22,281 nt of DNA from the NCBI GenBank assembly GCA_016296415.1, contig JAEDJH010000020.1:1-22281 (forward strand), given 5' to 3'. The notes under the pieces were generated by a model. That model made no database searches. It saw only the letters and a list, made by a program, of their open reading frames with translations, and was not told the DNA's origin. Below, one piece after another: positions 1 through 5,358 of this stretch. Source of the DNA: Clostridia bacterium. GTDB taxonomy: Bacteria; Bacillota; Clostridia; Christensenellales; CAG-138. A program made the position numbers and the translations under genes. How positions within the stretch are numbered: position 1 is the stretch's first letter; each line of letters begins with the position of its first letter.

Positions 1-58
1 TGCACGGAACCAAAAAGGCTCCCTTTAAAGAATATAGGCTTTGATTTTCGGCTCACAC

Positions 59-78
59 TATCAGCATAGCGTCACCGA
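59..78 (-). repeat. Distal copy of 20-bp direct repeat (queA 3'-end remnant)
   Basis: This 20-mer, TATCAGCATAGCGTCACCGA on the plus strand, is identical to 799-818, where it encodes the last sense codons of queA. Read on the minus strand in the queA frame, this copy gives GDAMLI, then GTG and a TGA stop. It would therefore end QueA at exactly the same length as the present gene, which has TAT then TGA. Identity stops abruptly on both sides. The most economical reading is that this is the original queA 3' end, displaced when the 740-bp block carrying the toxin-antitoxin genes was inserted. Confidence 0.85.
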
Positions 79-86
79 TGCTGATA
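59..86. repeat. Perfect 9-bp inverted repeat
   Basis: TATCAGCAT (59-67) and ATGCTGATA (78-86) are perfect reverse complements separated by 10 bases. The left arm lies inside the distal 20-bp direct repeat. The right arm begins at the repeat's last base. It has no flanking T-run, so it is a weak terminator candidate. A recombination-site arm is an alternative. Confidence 0.6.
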
Positions 87-96
87 CTATATAAAA

Positions 97-134
97 TTTA
101 CCGATTGGTAATGTTGCAAAAACCAATCGGTAAA
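97..134 (-). terminator. Hairpin terminator of the toxin-antitoxin operon
   Basis: TTTACCGATTGGT (97-109) and ACCAATCGGTAAA (122-134) form a perfect 13-bp stem with a 12-base loop. It begins two bases after the toxin stop codon on the minus strand. The U-tract is short (ATTTTATA on the minus strand), so this is a plausible but not textbook intrinsic terminator. Confidence 0.65.
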
Positions 135-136
135 CC

Positions 137-412
137 TCAAAACAAATCGCTATGCGTGCCTGTTCGAGCCAAAAACAATATCAATCGATCTCCGTCTGTT
201 TGATATACGAGCAACCAATCCGGTTGAATGTGACATTCCCTATAGCCACCATAATCACCGGTCAATAAATGATCATGATATTTTGCTTCCAGCGTTTCTC
301 CATTTGCAAGAGCGGTAATGACCTTTTTTATCTTATCAAGATCATACCCTCGTTTTTGCGCAAGTCTCAAATCTTTCTTGAATTGATTTGAAGGAACAAT
401 TTCATACTTCAC
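137..412 (-). CDS. yafQ: RelE/YafQ family mRNA interferase toxin
   Basis: A 91-residue toxin of a type II toxin-antitoxin pair. It closely follows the E. coli YafQ layout: an N-terminal helical half containing FKKDLRLAQKRG, then a beta-sheet half with the YRECHIQPDWLLVY and RTGTH blocks. The residues matching the YafQ active-site set are present: H48, H61, D65, W66, H87 and the terminal F91. Established family role: ribosome-dependent cleavage of mRNA, neutralised by a DinJ/RelB partner. The start is GTG at 412. It is preceded by GGAGGA (421-426) at 8-base spacing inside the antitoxin gene, and the reading frame overlaps the antitoxin by 11 bases. This indicates translational coupling. The gene is AT-rich relative to the flanking chromosome (19 G/C in 361-420). 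Confidence 0.93.
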   Translation of the reverse strand: MKYEIVPSNQFKKDLRLAQKRGYDLDKIKKVITALANGETLEAKYHDHLLTGDYGGYRECHIQPDWLLVYQTDGDRLILFLARTGTHSDLF

Positions 413-683
413 CCAAAATGTCCTCCATCATACTGTCCACGTTGTCATATTTCTTATACTTTTCAGGGGAACAGAACATTTCCTGCGCTTCTTTCATTGC
501 TTCAAGAGTAATCTTGTTAGGAGCTTCTCTGGTAATGGAAAACGGAATTCCACCTTCATAAAGCATTTGACGAAGAAAAATGTTTACGGCAGTAGAAAGG
601 TCCATTCCGAGATCAGCAAGCATTGCCTGCGCTTTCGCTTTGGTTTCAGCGTCAATACTGATGTTCGTAGATACCTTAGGCAT
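402..683 (-). CDS. dinJ: RelB/DinJ family antitoxin
   Basis: A 93-residue antitoxin located directly upstream of the toxin, the usual order in dinJ-yafQ operons. The N-terminal segment (residues 3-45, VSTNISIDAETKAKAQAML and GMDLSTAVNIFLRQ) has the ribbon-helix-helix pattern of the RelB/DinJ family. It would bind operator DNA as a dimer. The C-terminal half is charged and fits a toxin-wrapping tail. ATG start at 683 with AAAGGAG (692-698) well placed. The family role is to bind and inhibit the cognate toxin and autorepress the operon. A consensus-like promoter with an overlapping palindrome lies just upstream, which suits autoregulation. Confidence 0.92.
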   Translation of the reverse strand: MPKVSTNISIDAETKAKAQAMLADLGMDLSTAVNIFLRQMLYEGGIPFSITREAPNKITLEAMKEAQEMFCSPEKYKKYDNVDSMMEDILGEV

Positions 684-705
684 AATATCAACTCCTTTCG
701 GTAAC

Positions 706-746
706 AGTATATCATATTATATTCGATTCATCAACATATTATGTTG
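706..746 (-). promoter_or_regulatory. Promoter and probable RHH operator of the dinJ-yafQ operon
   Basis: On the minus strand, TTGATG (729-734) and TATACT (706-711) are separated by 17 bases, a near-consensus sigma-A promoter. The perfect palindrome CAACATA-T-TATGTTG (732-746) overlaps the -35 box. That is where a RelB/DinJ dimer would be expected to bind to repress its own operon. The operator role is inferred from position and symmetry. Confidence 0.75.
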
Positions 747-754
747 TGATTTTT

Positions 755-775
755 GCATAAATTGTGCATTTATGC
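755..775. repeat. Perfect 8-bp inverted repeat upstream of the toxin-antitoxin promoter
   Basis: GCATAAAT (755-762) and ATTTATGC (768-775) pair perfectly around a 5-base centre. It lies between the queA stop and the antitoxin promoter. It lacks a T-run in either direction, so it looks more like a protein-binding palindrome or second operator than an intrinsic terminator. Confidence 0.5.
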
Positions 776-792
776 GTATTTTATGTTAGTTT

Positions 793-1815
793 TCAATATA
801 TCAGCATAGCGTCACCGAACGAGAAGAACCTGTATCTTTCCTCTATGGCGGTTTGATATGCGGCGAGCATATTTTCACGCCCCGCAAGGGCGGAAATGAG
901 CATCAGCAGGGTGGATTCAGGCAGATGGAAGTTGGTCACGAGCGCATCGACTGCCTTAAAGCGATAGCCCGGGGTGATGAAAATATCGGTTTCGCCCGTT
1001 CCCGGGTGAACCGTGCCGTCCGCATCCGCGACGCTTTCGAGCGTGCGGCAGGAGGTGGTGCCGACGGCGATTATGCGTCCGCCGTTCCGCCTTGCGGCAT
1101 TTATGCGCTCGGCGGCTTCGGCGCTTACCTCGTAATGCTCCGAGTGCATGTGATGCTCCTCTACCGTGTCCACGCTCACGGGGCGGAACGTACCCAGTCC
1201 GACGTGAAGCAGAATATCCACCGTTTCCACGCCCTTTTTGTCAAGCTCGGCAAAAAGCTCGTCGGTGAAGTGCAGCCCTGCGGTCGGTGCAGCGGCGGAG
1301 CCCGTCTGTTTGGCATATACGGTCTGGTAGCGTCCCTTTTCGGCGGTGCGGCTCGTTATGTAGGGCGGAAGCGGCAGCTCGCCCGCACGGTCGAGTATCT
1401 CCTCGAATATGCCGTCGTATTCAAGCCGCACTATGCGCCCGCCGTCGTCCAGCACGGACTCGATAACGGCGTAAAGCTCATCGGTGACTTTGAACCTCAG
1501 TCCCGCCTTCGCACGCCGTCCGGGCTTGACAAGCGACTCCCAGCGATGCTCGTCGATGCGCTTGAGCAGCAAAAATTCCATCCTGCCGCCCGTTTCCTCA
1601 CGTTCGCCGAATATGCGTGCGGGAATGACCTTCGTGGTGTTTCTTACGAGCACATCGCCCGGGCGAAGGTACTCCGTAATATCCTTGAATATCCTGTGTT
1701 CAATGCTCCCGTCTGCACGGTTATACACCAAAAGCCTCGATTCGCTCCGCACATCGGAGGGAGTCTGGGCGATAAGCTCCTGCGGAAGCTCGTAGTAAAA
1801 ATCGCTTGTTTTCAA
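793..1815 (-). CDS. queA: S-adenosylmethionine:tRNA ribosyltransferase-isomerase QueA
   Basis: A 340-residue protein, full length for QueA, which transfers and isomerises the ribosyl group of SAM onto preQ1 in tRNA to make epoxyqueuosine. Recognisable family segments include the N-terminal DFYYELPQELIAQTP, RIFGEREETGGRMEFLL, the AAPTAGLHFT block, LHVGLGTFRPV, GTTSCRTLES, TNFHLPESTLLMLISA and the C-terminal YRFFSFGDAMLIY. The start is TTG at 1815: GAGGAG (1823-1828) sits 7 bases upstream and the N-terminus then aligns with other QueA proteins. The extreme 3' end lies in a 20-bp sequence duplicated at 59-78, so the last residue and stop codon are probably supplied by inserted DNA. It has its own promoter divergent from the ATP-grasp gene. 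No tgt or queuosine transporter gene lies nearby. Confidence 0.97.
   Translation of the reverse strand: MKTSDFYYELPQELIAQTPSDVRSESRLLVYNRADGSIEHRIFKDITEYLRPGDVLVRNTTKVIPARIFGEREETGGRMEFLLLKRIDEHRWESLVKPGRRAKAGLRFKVTDELYAVIESVLDDGGRIVRLEYDGIFEEILDRAGELPLPPYITSRTAEKGRYQTVYAKQTGSAAAPTAGLHFTDELFAELDKKGVETVDILLHVGLGTFRPVSVDTVEEHHMHSEHYEVSAEAAERINAARRNGGRIIAVGTTSCRTLESVADADGTVHPGTGETDIFITPGYRFKAVDALVTNFHLPESTLLMLISALAGRENMLAAYQTAIEERYRFFSFGDAMLIY
799..818 (-). repeat. Proximal copy of 20-bp direct repeat (inside queA 3' end)
   Basis: This is identical to 59-78. It covers the final codons of queA (minus strand reading GDAMLI) and lies 740 bp from the other copy. The two copies bracket the toxin-antitoxin operon, its terminator and its promoter. 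This is the arrangement left by insertion at the 3' end of a gene with regeneration of that end. Confidence 0.85.
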
Positions 1816-1848
1816 TGGATGGCTCCTCGATTAAAATTCTGTTTACCG

Positions 1849-1877
1849 ATTATAACAGATATTTTGCGCTTATTCAA
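1849..1877 (-). promoter_or_regulatory. queA promoter
   Basis: On the minus strand, TTGAAT (1872-1877) and TATAAT (1849-1854) are 17 bases apart, with an extended -10 TG (TGTTATAAT). The predicted 5' leader is under 30 bases, which leaves no room for a preQ1 riboswitch. Confidence 0.8.
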
Positions 1878-1896
1878 TCAAAACACGCCGCCGCTA

Positions 1897-1926
1897 TTGC
1901 AAAATGCCTCGAAAATGTGCTATCCT
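1897..1926 (+). promoter_or_regulatory. Promoter of the ATP-grasp gene
   Basis: TTGCAA (1897-1902) and TATCCT (1921-1926) are 18 bases apart, and a TGC extended -10 element precedes the hexamer. It is oriented away from the queA promoter, making this a compact divergent promoter region. Confidence 0.6.
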
Positions 1927-1964
1927 GCTTATTGGGAGACCCATGAAAATACGGAGGAAAAACC

Positions 1965-3104
1965 ATGGAAAAACCGAGCAAACTTGCTATATTTATGAAA
2001 AGGCGCGGCTATAACGCATTTTTCTCGCTTAAATTCGGAAATCGCATCAAGGAGGAGCTTTTTCACAACAAAAAAGCAACCCTTTCCGAAAAGCTTTGGG
2101 CGCTCAGACACGGCTTCTGGTCGGGCAAGGTGAAGTCGCTCGGGATAAACAGGGACAATGTCAACGACTACGTTTCCGTGTTCGATTATGCAAGGATAGG
2201 AAATCTCAACGGCAGCAATGCGGCATGGATAGATGATAAGCTCTTTTTAAGGAACATACTCGGCGCTTACGGGGAATATCTGCCGGAGTACTATTTTTAC
2301 AGGGATAAGCAGGGTAAGCTGTACAGGCTTGCCGACTGTCCGGAGGGCATAGAGTGCGGCACGGGCGGCATAATAGAGCTTTTGGACAAAAAGGGCTATC
2401 TTGCGCTCAAGCCCCGACTGGGAAGCCTCGGAGAGGGCTTTATGCGCCTTGAAAGGGCGTCTGACGGCAAATACCTCATAAACGGTCAGGAATACGACAG
2501 AGCCGCACTCACGGAGAAGCTGGAGGGGCTTTTGGAGGTTATCGTCACGGAGTACGTGTTTTCGCACCCCACCATACGGCGCATATACGAAAAGGCGCCC
2601 AATTCCCTTCGGCTTTCGGTTTTCAGGGATTTGGACGGCACGCATAAGCTGCTTTCGGCAAGGATACGCATAGGCATGGAGGCGACCGGCTATATTGACA
2701 ACGTGTCAAAGGGCGGCTTCGGCGCGCTTATCGAGCCGGAAACGGGCAGGCTCATGTGGGAAAAGGTGCTTGTCAACGGAAAAACCGTAAAGCTTCCCAT
2801 ACATCCGCAAAGCTATGCGCCGCTCAATATCACCATACCGAACTGGGAGCTGATATTGAAAAAAACGCTTGAAATCTGCAATACCGTGCCGGATCTTGTG
2901 TGGATAGGCTTCGATATAATCCCCACCGAGGACGGCTTCAAGCTGATCGAGCTTAACTCGCACCAGTCGATCGACGGCTCTTTGCAGCACTTCCATCCGC
3001 TTATGAAGAGTGAGGCAGCCGGCTTATTCATGGATGCTTTCGAGAGGCGCAAAAAGCTGTTCAAGCGCACGCTGAGAAGGCTTGAAAGGCACGACCGAAA
3101 ATAG
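1965..3104 (+). CDS. ATP-grasp protein of the sugar-transfer-associated type
   Basis: A 379-residue protein resembling the sugar-transfer-associated ATP-grasp group found with polysaccharide biosynthesis genes. A basic N-terminal region (1-60) is followed by ATP-grasp motifs: the lysine-bearing strand and glycine-rich loop YLALKPRLGSLGEGF (about 144-158), TEYVFSHPTIRRIY with NSLRLSVFRD (about 195-227), a second glycine loop DNVSKGGFGALIEP, and a C-terminal metal/ATP-binding segment GFDIIPTEDGFKLIELNSH. The acidic and amide residues of IELN match the usual E...N magnesium ligands. Such enzymes form carboxylate-amine or similar bonds through an acyl-phosphate; the substrate here is not deducible. 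ATG start with GGAGG at 1953-1957. It is a single-gene unit with its own promoter and terminator and no polysaccharide genes beside it. Confidence 0.82.
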   Translation: MEKPSKLAIFMKRRGYNAFFSLKFGNRIKEELFHNKKATLSEKLWALRHGFWSGKVKSLGINRDNVNDYVSVFDYARIGNLNGSNAAWIDDKLFLRNILGAYGEYLPEYYFYRDKQGKLYRLADCPEGIECGTGGIIELLDKKGYLALKPRLGSLGEGFMRLERASDGKYLINGQEYDRAALTEKLEGLLEVIVTEYVFSHPTIRRIYEKAPNSLRLSVFRDLDGTHKLLSARIRIGMEATGYIDNVSKGGFGALIEPETGRLMWEKVLVNGKTVKLPIHPQSYAPLNITIPNWELILKKTLEICNTVPDLVWIGFDIIPTEDGFKLIELNSHQSIDGSLQHFHPLMKSEAAGLFMDAFERRKKLFKRTLRRLERHDRK

Positions 3105-3154
3105 CGCCGCACGATACCGAGCCCAAATCCCGCATAAATCGGAATACGGATCCC

Positions 3155-3177
3155 CCGCCTGTTGGCGGAAGGTTTTT
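3155..3177 (+). terminator. Intrinsic terminator after the ATP-grasp gene
   Basis: CCGCC (3155-3159), a TGTT loop and GGCGG (3164-3168) form a short GC stem. It is followed by AAGG and a run of seven T residues (3173-3179). It ends the ATP-grasp transcript before the next promoter. Confidence 0.75.
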
Positions 3178-3199
3178 TTGTTAAAAATGCGAAAAACCG

Positions 3200-3228
3200 T
3201 TGTCTAATCATAAAAACTATAATATAAT
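3200..3228 (+). promoter_or_regulatory. Promoter of the tryptophanase-family gene
   Basis: TTGTCT (3200-3205) and TATAAT (3223-3228) are separated by exactly 17 bases in an A/T-rich setting. Transcription would begin near 3235, giving a leader of about 120 bases before the ATG at 3355. Confidence 0.85.
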
Positions 3229-3235
3229 ACATAGA

Positions 3236-3354
3236 ATGTTCAGCGCAGACAGCGTGCTTTTTGCATACAAAATGCGTTGAAATCTGTTTTCGGCGCCGCA
3301 AAGCCGATAAAAAAGCCTAATCTCGGGCGGCGGTCGAAAGAAAGGAAATGAAAC
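3236..3354 (+). other. Long 5' leader with a possible 14-codon leader ORF
   Basis: The predicted 120-base leader of the tryptophanase-family gene contains a 14-codon reading frame (3236-3280, MFSADSVLFAYKMR). It also contains a small stem TCGGC/GCCGA (about 3290-3307) and a competing GCCGC/GCGGC pairing nearer the ribosome site AAAGGAA (3341-3347). E. coli tryptophanase is controlled by a translated leader peptide containing Trp. The peptide here has no Trp and no visible ribosome binding site, so regulation by attenuation is only a possibility. Confidence 0.3.
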
Positions 3355-4800
3355 ATGGATACCGTAAAGTATTACAAACGCGCCTCGCTGCCCCTTGAGA
3401 TGCACAAGGTCTGCATCGTTCAAAAGACGAGGATCCCCACCGTGGAGGAAAGAGTAGAAGCCATATATCGTGCAGGCTTTAATACATATTGTCTTATGTC
3501 GGATGACCTGTATCTCGATATGCTCACCGACAGCGGCGTAAACGCCATGACCAACGAACAGCTCGGCGCAATGATGCTCGGCGACGAGTGCTATGCCGGA
3601 AGCAGGACGTACAGGAAAATGTGCGATAAAATAAAGGAAATATTCAACAAGGATTATTTCCTGCCCGTTCATCAGGGGCGTGCCTGCGAGCACATGATAG
3701 CAAAGGCATTCGTGCAGCCCGGGCAGATAGTGCCGATGAACTTCCAGTTCGGCACGGCGGTCGGGCAGATCGCACTGCAGGGCGGAAGCTATGAGCTTTG
3801 CCTGAAGGAATCGGGGCTGGAGCTTCAAAGCAGCGAGCCTTTCAAGGGCGACTTTGACACCGAAAAGCTCGAAAGGCTGCTGAAGGAGCAGGGCGACAAC
3901 ATCGCATTTGTGCGCATAGAGGCGGGAACGAATCTCATCGGCGGTCAGCCGATAAGCATGGGCAATATGCTCGAGGCTGCAAGGATATGCAGAAAATACA
4001 ACGCAATTTCGATACTCGACGCAAGCCTGCTTCAGGATAATCTGCACTTTATTAAAACAAGGGACGCAGAATATTCCCATCTGAGCATACGGGAGATAAC
4101 AAGAATGCTTTCCGATGCGATGGACATAATCTATTTCTCCGCAAGGAAGCTTGGCTTCGGCAGGGGCGGCGCCATCATCACCAACGACAAGGCGCACTAT
4201 GAGCGTGTGAAATACTTCGTTTCAAAGTATGAGGGCTTCCCCACCTTCGGCGGCATGAGCATAAAGGAAATGGAAGCGATATGCGTCGGTCTTGACGACA
4301 CCATGGACGAGGAGACGATAGCGCAGGGTCCTGCATTCATAGAGTATCTTACGAGAGAGCTGGTGGAGAGGGGAATACCGATGGTAACACCCCCCGGCGG
4401 ACTTGGCTGTCATATTGATGCGATGAAGTTCCTGCCCAACATCCCCCGTGAAAAGTATCCCGCAGGCTGCCTTGCGGCGGCGATATACATCGCAAGCGGC
4501 TGCAGGGGCATGGAGCGCGGCGGCATAGACGAGCCGTGGGAGAACGAGGATGACCTGCCTTTCGGCACGCTCGAAACCGTAAGGCTTGCCGTGCCGAGGA
4601 GGGTATATACCGTTTCGCAGATGAACTACCTTATCGACAGGATACTGTGGCTGTATGACAACCGTGATCTGATCGGCGGTCTCGGCTTTGCGGACGGCAA
4701 CAGGATGGGACACAATTTCTACGACAAGCTGGAGGCGCTCGAGCCGTGGCCCGAGAGACTTGCGGCGAAGTTCAGAGAGGACTTCGGCGATTCGCTGTAA
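3355..4800 (+). CDS. Tryptophanase/tyrosine phenol-lyase family PLP-dependent enzyme
   Basis: A 481-residue fold-type I PLP enzyme of the beta-eliminating lyase family, full length compared with TnaA (471) and TPL (456). Conserved features are LLTDSG-like MLTDSG (56-61), the tyrosine of GDECYAGSR (Y80), HQGRACEH (R109), the GGQPIS block with N193, PLP-nitrogen aspartate D222, and Schiff-base lysine K265 in SARK. The MERGG block (R388, matching TPL Arg381) and the ETVRLAVPRRVYT block (R415, substrate carboxylate) look more like TPL than TnaA. However, the arginine normally three residues after the PLP aspartate (TnaA R226, TPL R217) is L225. The substrate-ring position (TnaA D137, TPL T124) is G133. 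Family membership is firm but the substrate (Trp, Tyr or another) is not. Single-gene unit. Confidence 0.88.
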   Translation: MDTVKYYKRASLPLEMHKVCIVQKTRIPTVEERVEAIYRAGFNTYCLMSDDLYLDMLTDSGVNAMTNEQLGAMMLGDECYAGSRTYRKMCDKIKEIFNKDYFLPVHQGRACEHMIAKAFVQPGQIVPMNFQFGTAVGQIALQGGSYELCLKESGLELQSSEPFKGDFDTEKLERLLKEQGDNIAFVRIEAGTNLIGGQPISMGNMLEAARICRKYNAISILDASLLQDNLHFIKTRDAEYSHLSIREITRMLSDAMDIIYFSARKLGFGRGGAIITNDKAHYERVKYFVSKYEGFPTFGGMSIKEMEAICVGLDDTMDEETIAQGPAFIEYLTRELVERGIPMVTPPGGLGCHIDAMKFLPNIPREKYPAGCLAAAIYIASGCRGMERGGIDEPWENEDDLPFGTLETVRLAVPRRVYTVSQMNYLIDRILWLYDNRDLIGGLGFADGNRMGHNFYDKLEALEPWPERLAAKFREDFGDSL

Positions 4801-4829
4801 GCCGATACGAAAAATACGAAAAACACCTG

Positions 4830-4865
4830 CGGGGACGCTTCAAAACGAGGTCGTTCCCGTTTTTT
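4830..4865 (+). terminator. Intrinsic terminator of the tryptophanase-family gene
   Basis: CGGGGACG (4830-4837) pairs with CGTTCCCG (4852-4859), an 8-bp stem with one G-T pair and a 14-base loop. It is followed at once by six T residues. Confidence 0.85.
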
Positions 4866-4963
4866 GTAATCGTTTTGGACATAGGCTTTGTGCCGCTTCC
4901 TTCATTACTTTTATGCCTTCTTAGGGAGCTTGGGCTTGCCTTGCCGCTGCGCTTTGATTGCCT

Positions 4964-5003
4964 TCGCTCATGCCTTTTTGAGCGATTTTCGATACGGAAA
5001 ATC
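4964..5003. repeat. Two overlapping hairpins in the intergenic region
   Basis: TCGCTCA (4964-4970) pairs with TGAGCGA (4979-4985). Directly overlapping it, GATTTTC (4984-4990) pairs with GAAAATC (4997-5003). The two stems share bases 4984-4985, so they are partly exclusive. The first is followed by TTTTC and could be a secondary terminator. No coding sequence covers this stretch. Confidence 0.45.
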
Positions 5004-5108
5004 ACTGTGTTTTTCAGCCCGAAATTGAATGTACATAAAAAATAACATAGCGATTATATATTTACAAAAGAACCGTTGTTCGATGTAGGTGAAAGGCTTT
5101 CCACTACT

Positions 5109-5175
5109 TTATGCACACAGGAAATTGAGCGATAAACGAACAAAAAGTGGATAACTCTGTGGATAGTGTGGATAA
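5109..5175. other. DnaA-box cluster (candidate origin element or DnaA-binding site)
   Basis: There are four 9-mers matching or nearly matching the DnaA box TTATNCACA within 67 bp. They are TTATGCACA (5109-5117, plus), AGTGGATAA (5146-5154, minus, one mismatch), TGTGGATAG (5158-5166, minus, one mismatch) and perfect TGTGGATAA (5167-5175, minus). The last two abut with no spacer. An A/T-rich tract follows at about 5212-5250. The rest of the 558-bp intergenic region (4801-5358) holds terminators for the two flanking genes, the overlapping hairpins at 4964-5003, and nothing else I can identify. Clustering and spacing resemble part of a bacterial oriC, but no dnaA gene is adjacent. Confidence 0.65.
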
Positions 5176-5314
5176 CTACCCGCATTTCGATGCAGATTCC
5201 ACCAAAATGTCAAGAGATTTTGCAAATTTTTCAGAAGAAAATTTTTAACGCCATGCTTCACCCTTTGCCACGAAGCGGCTCGAGGGGCTGCGATTTTTAC
5301 TGTGCATGGCATAG

Positions 5315-5341
5315 AAAAGGCGGTCGGGCTTGCCCGACCGC
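5315..5341 (-). terminator. Intrinsic terminator of the antiporter gene
   Basis: GCGGTCGGGC (5320-5329) and GCCCGACCGC (5332-5341) form a perfect 10-bp stem with a two-base centre. On the minus strand it is followed by CTTTTCT. It lies 17 bases beyond the antiporter stop codon. Confidence 0.8.
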
Positions 5342-5358
5342 TGACGCCGGCAGACCTG

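Noticed and set aside
97..134. Phage or integron attachment site formed by the 13-bp inverted repeat
   Set aside because: Its position immediately after the toxin stop and the following T-rich stretch fit a terminator better, and no integrase is present.
1816..1848. Possible preQ1 riboswitch before queA
   Set aside because: The predicted leader is under 30 bases and lacks the preQ1 hairpin and A-rich tail.
4746..5045. 99-codon open frame running from the end of the tryptophanase-family gene into the intergenic region
   Set aside because: It overlaps the real gene, crosses a strong terminator, has no ribosome site and shows no protein-like conservation.
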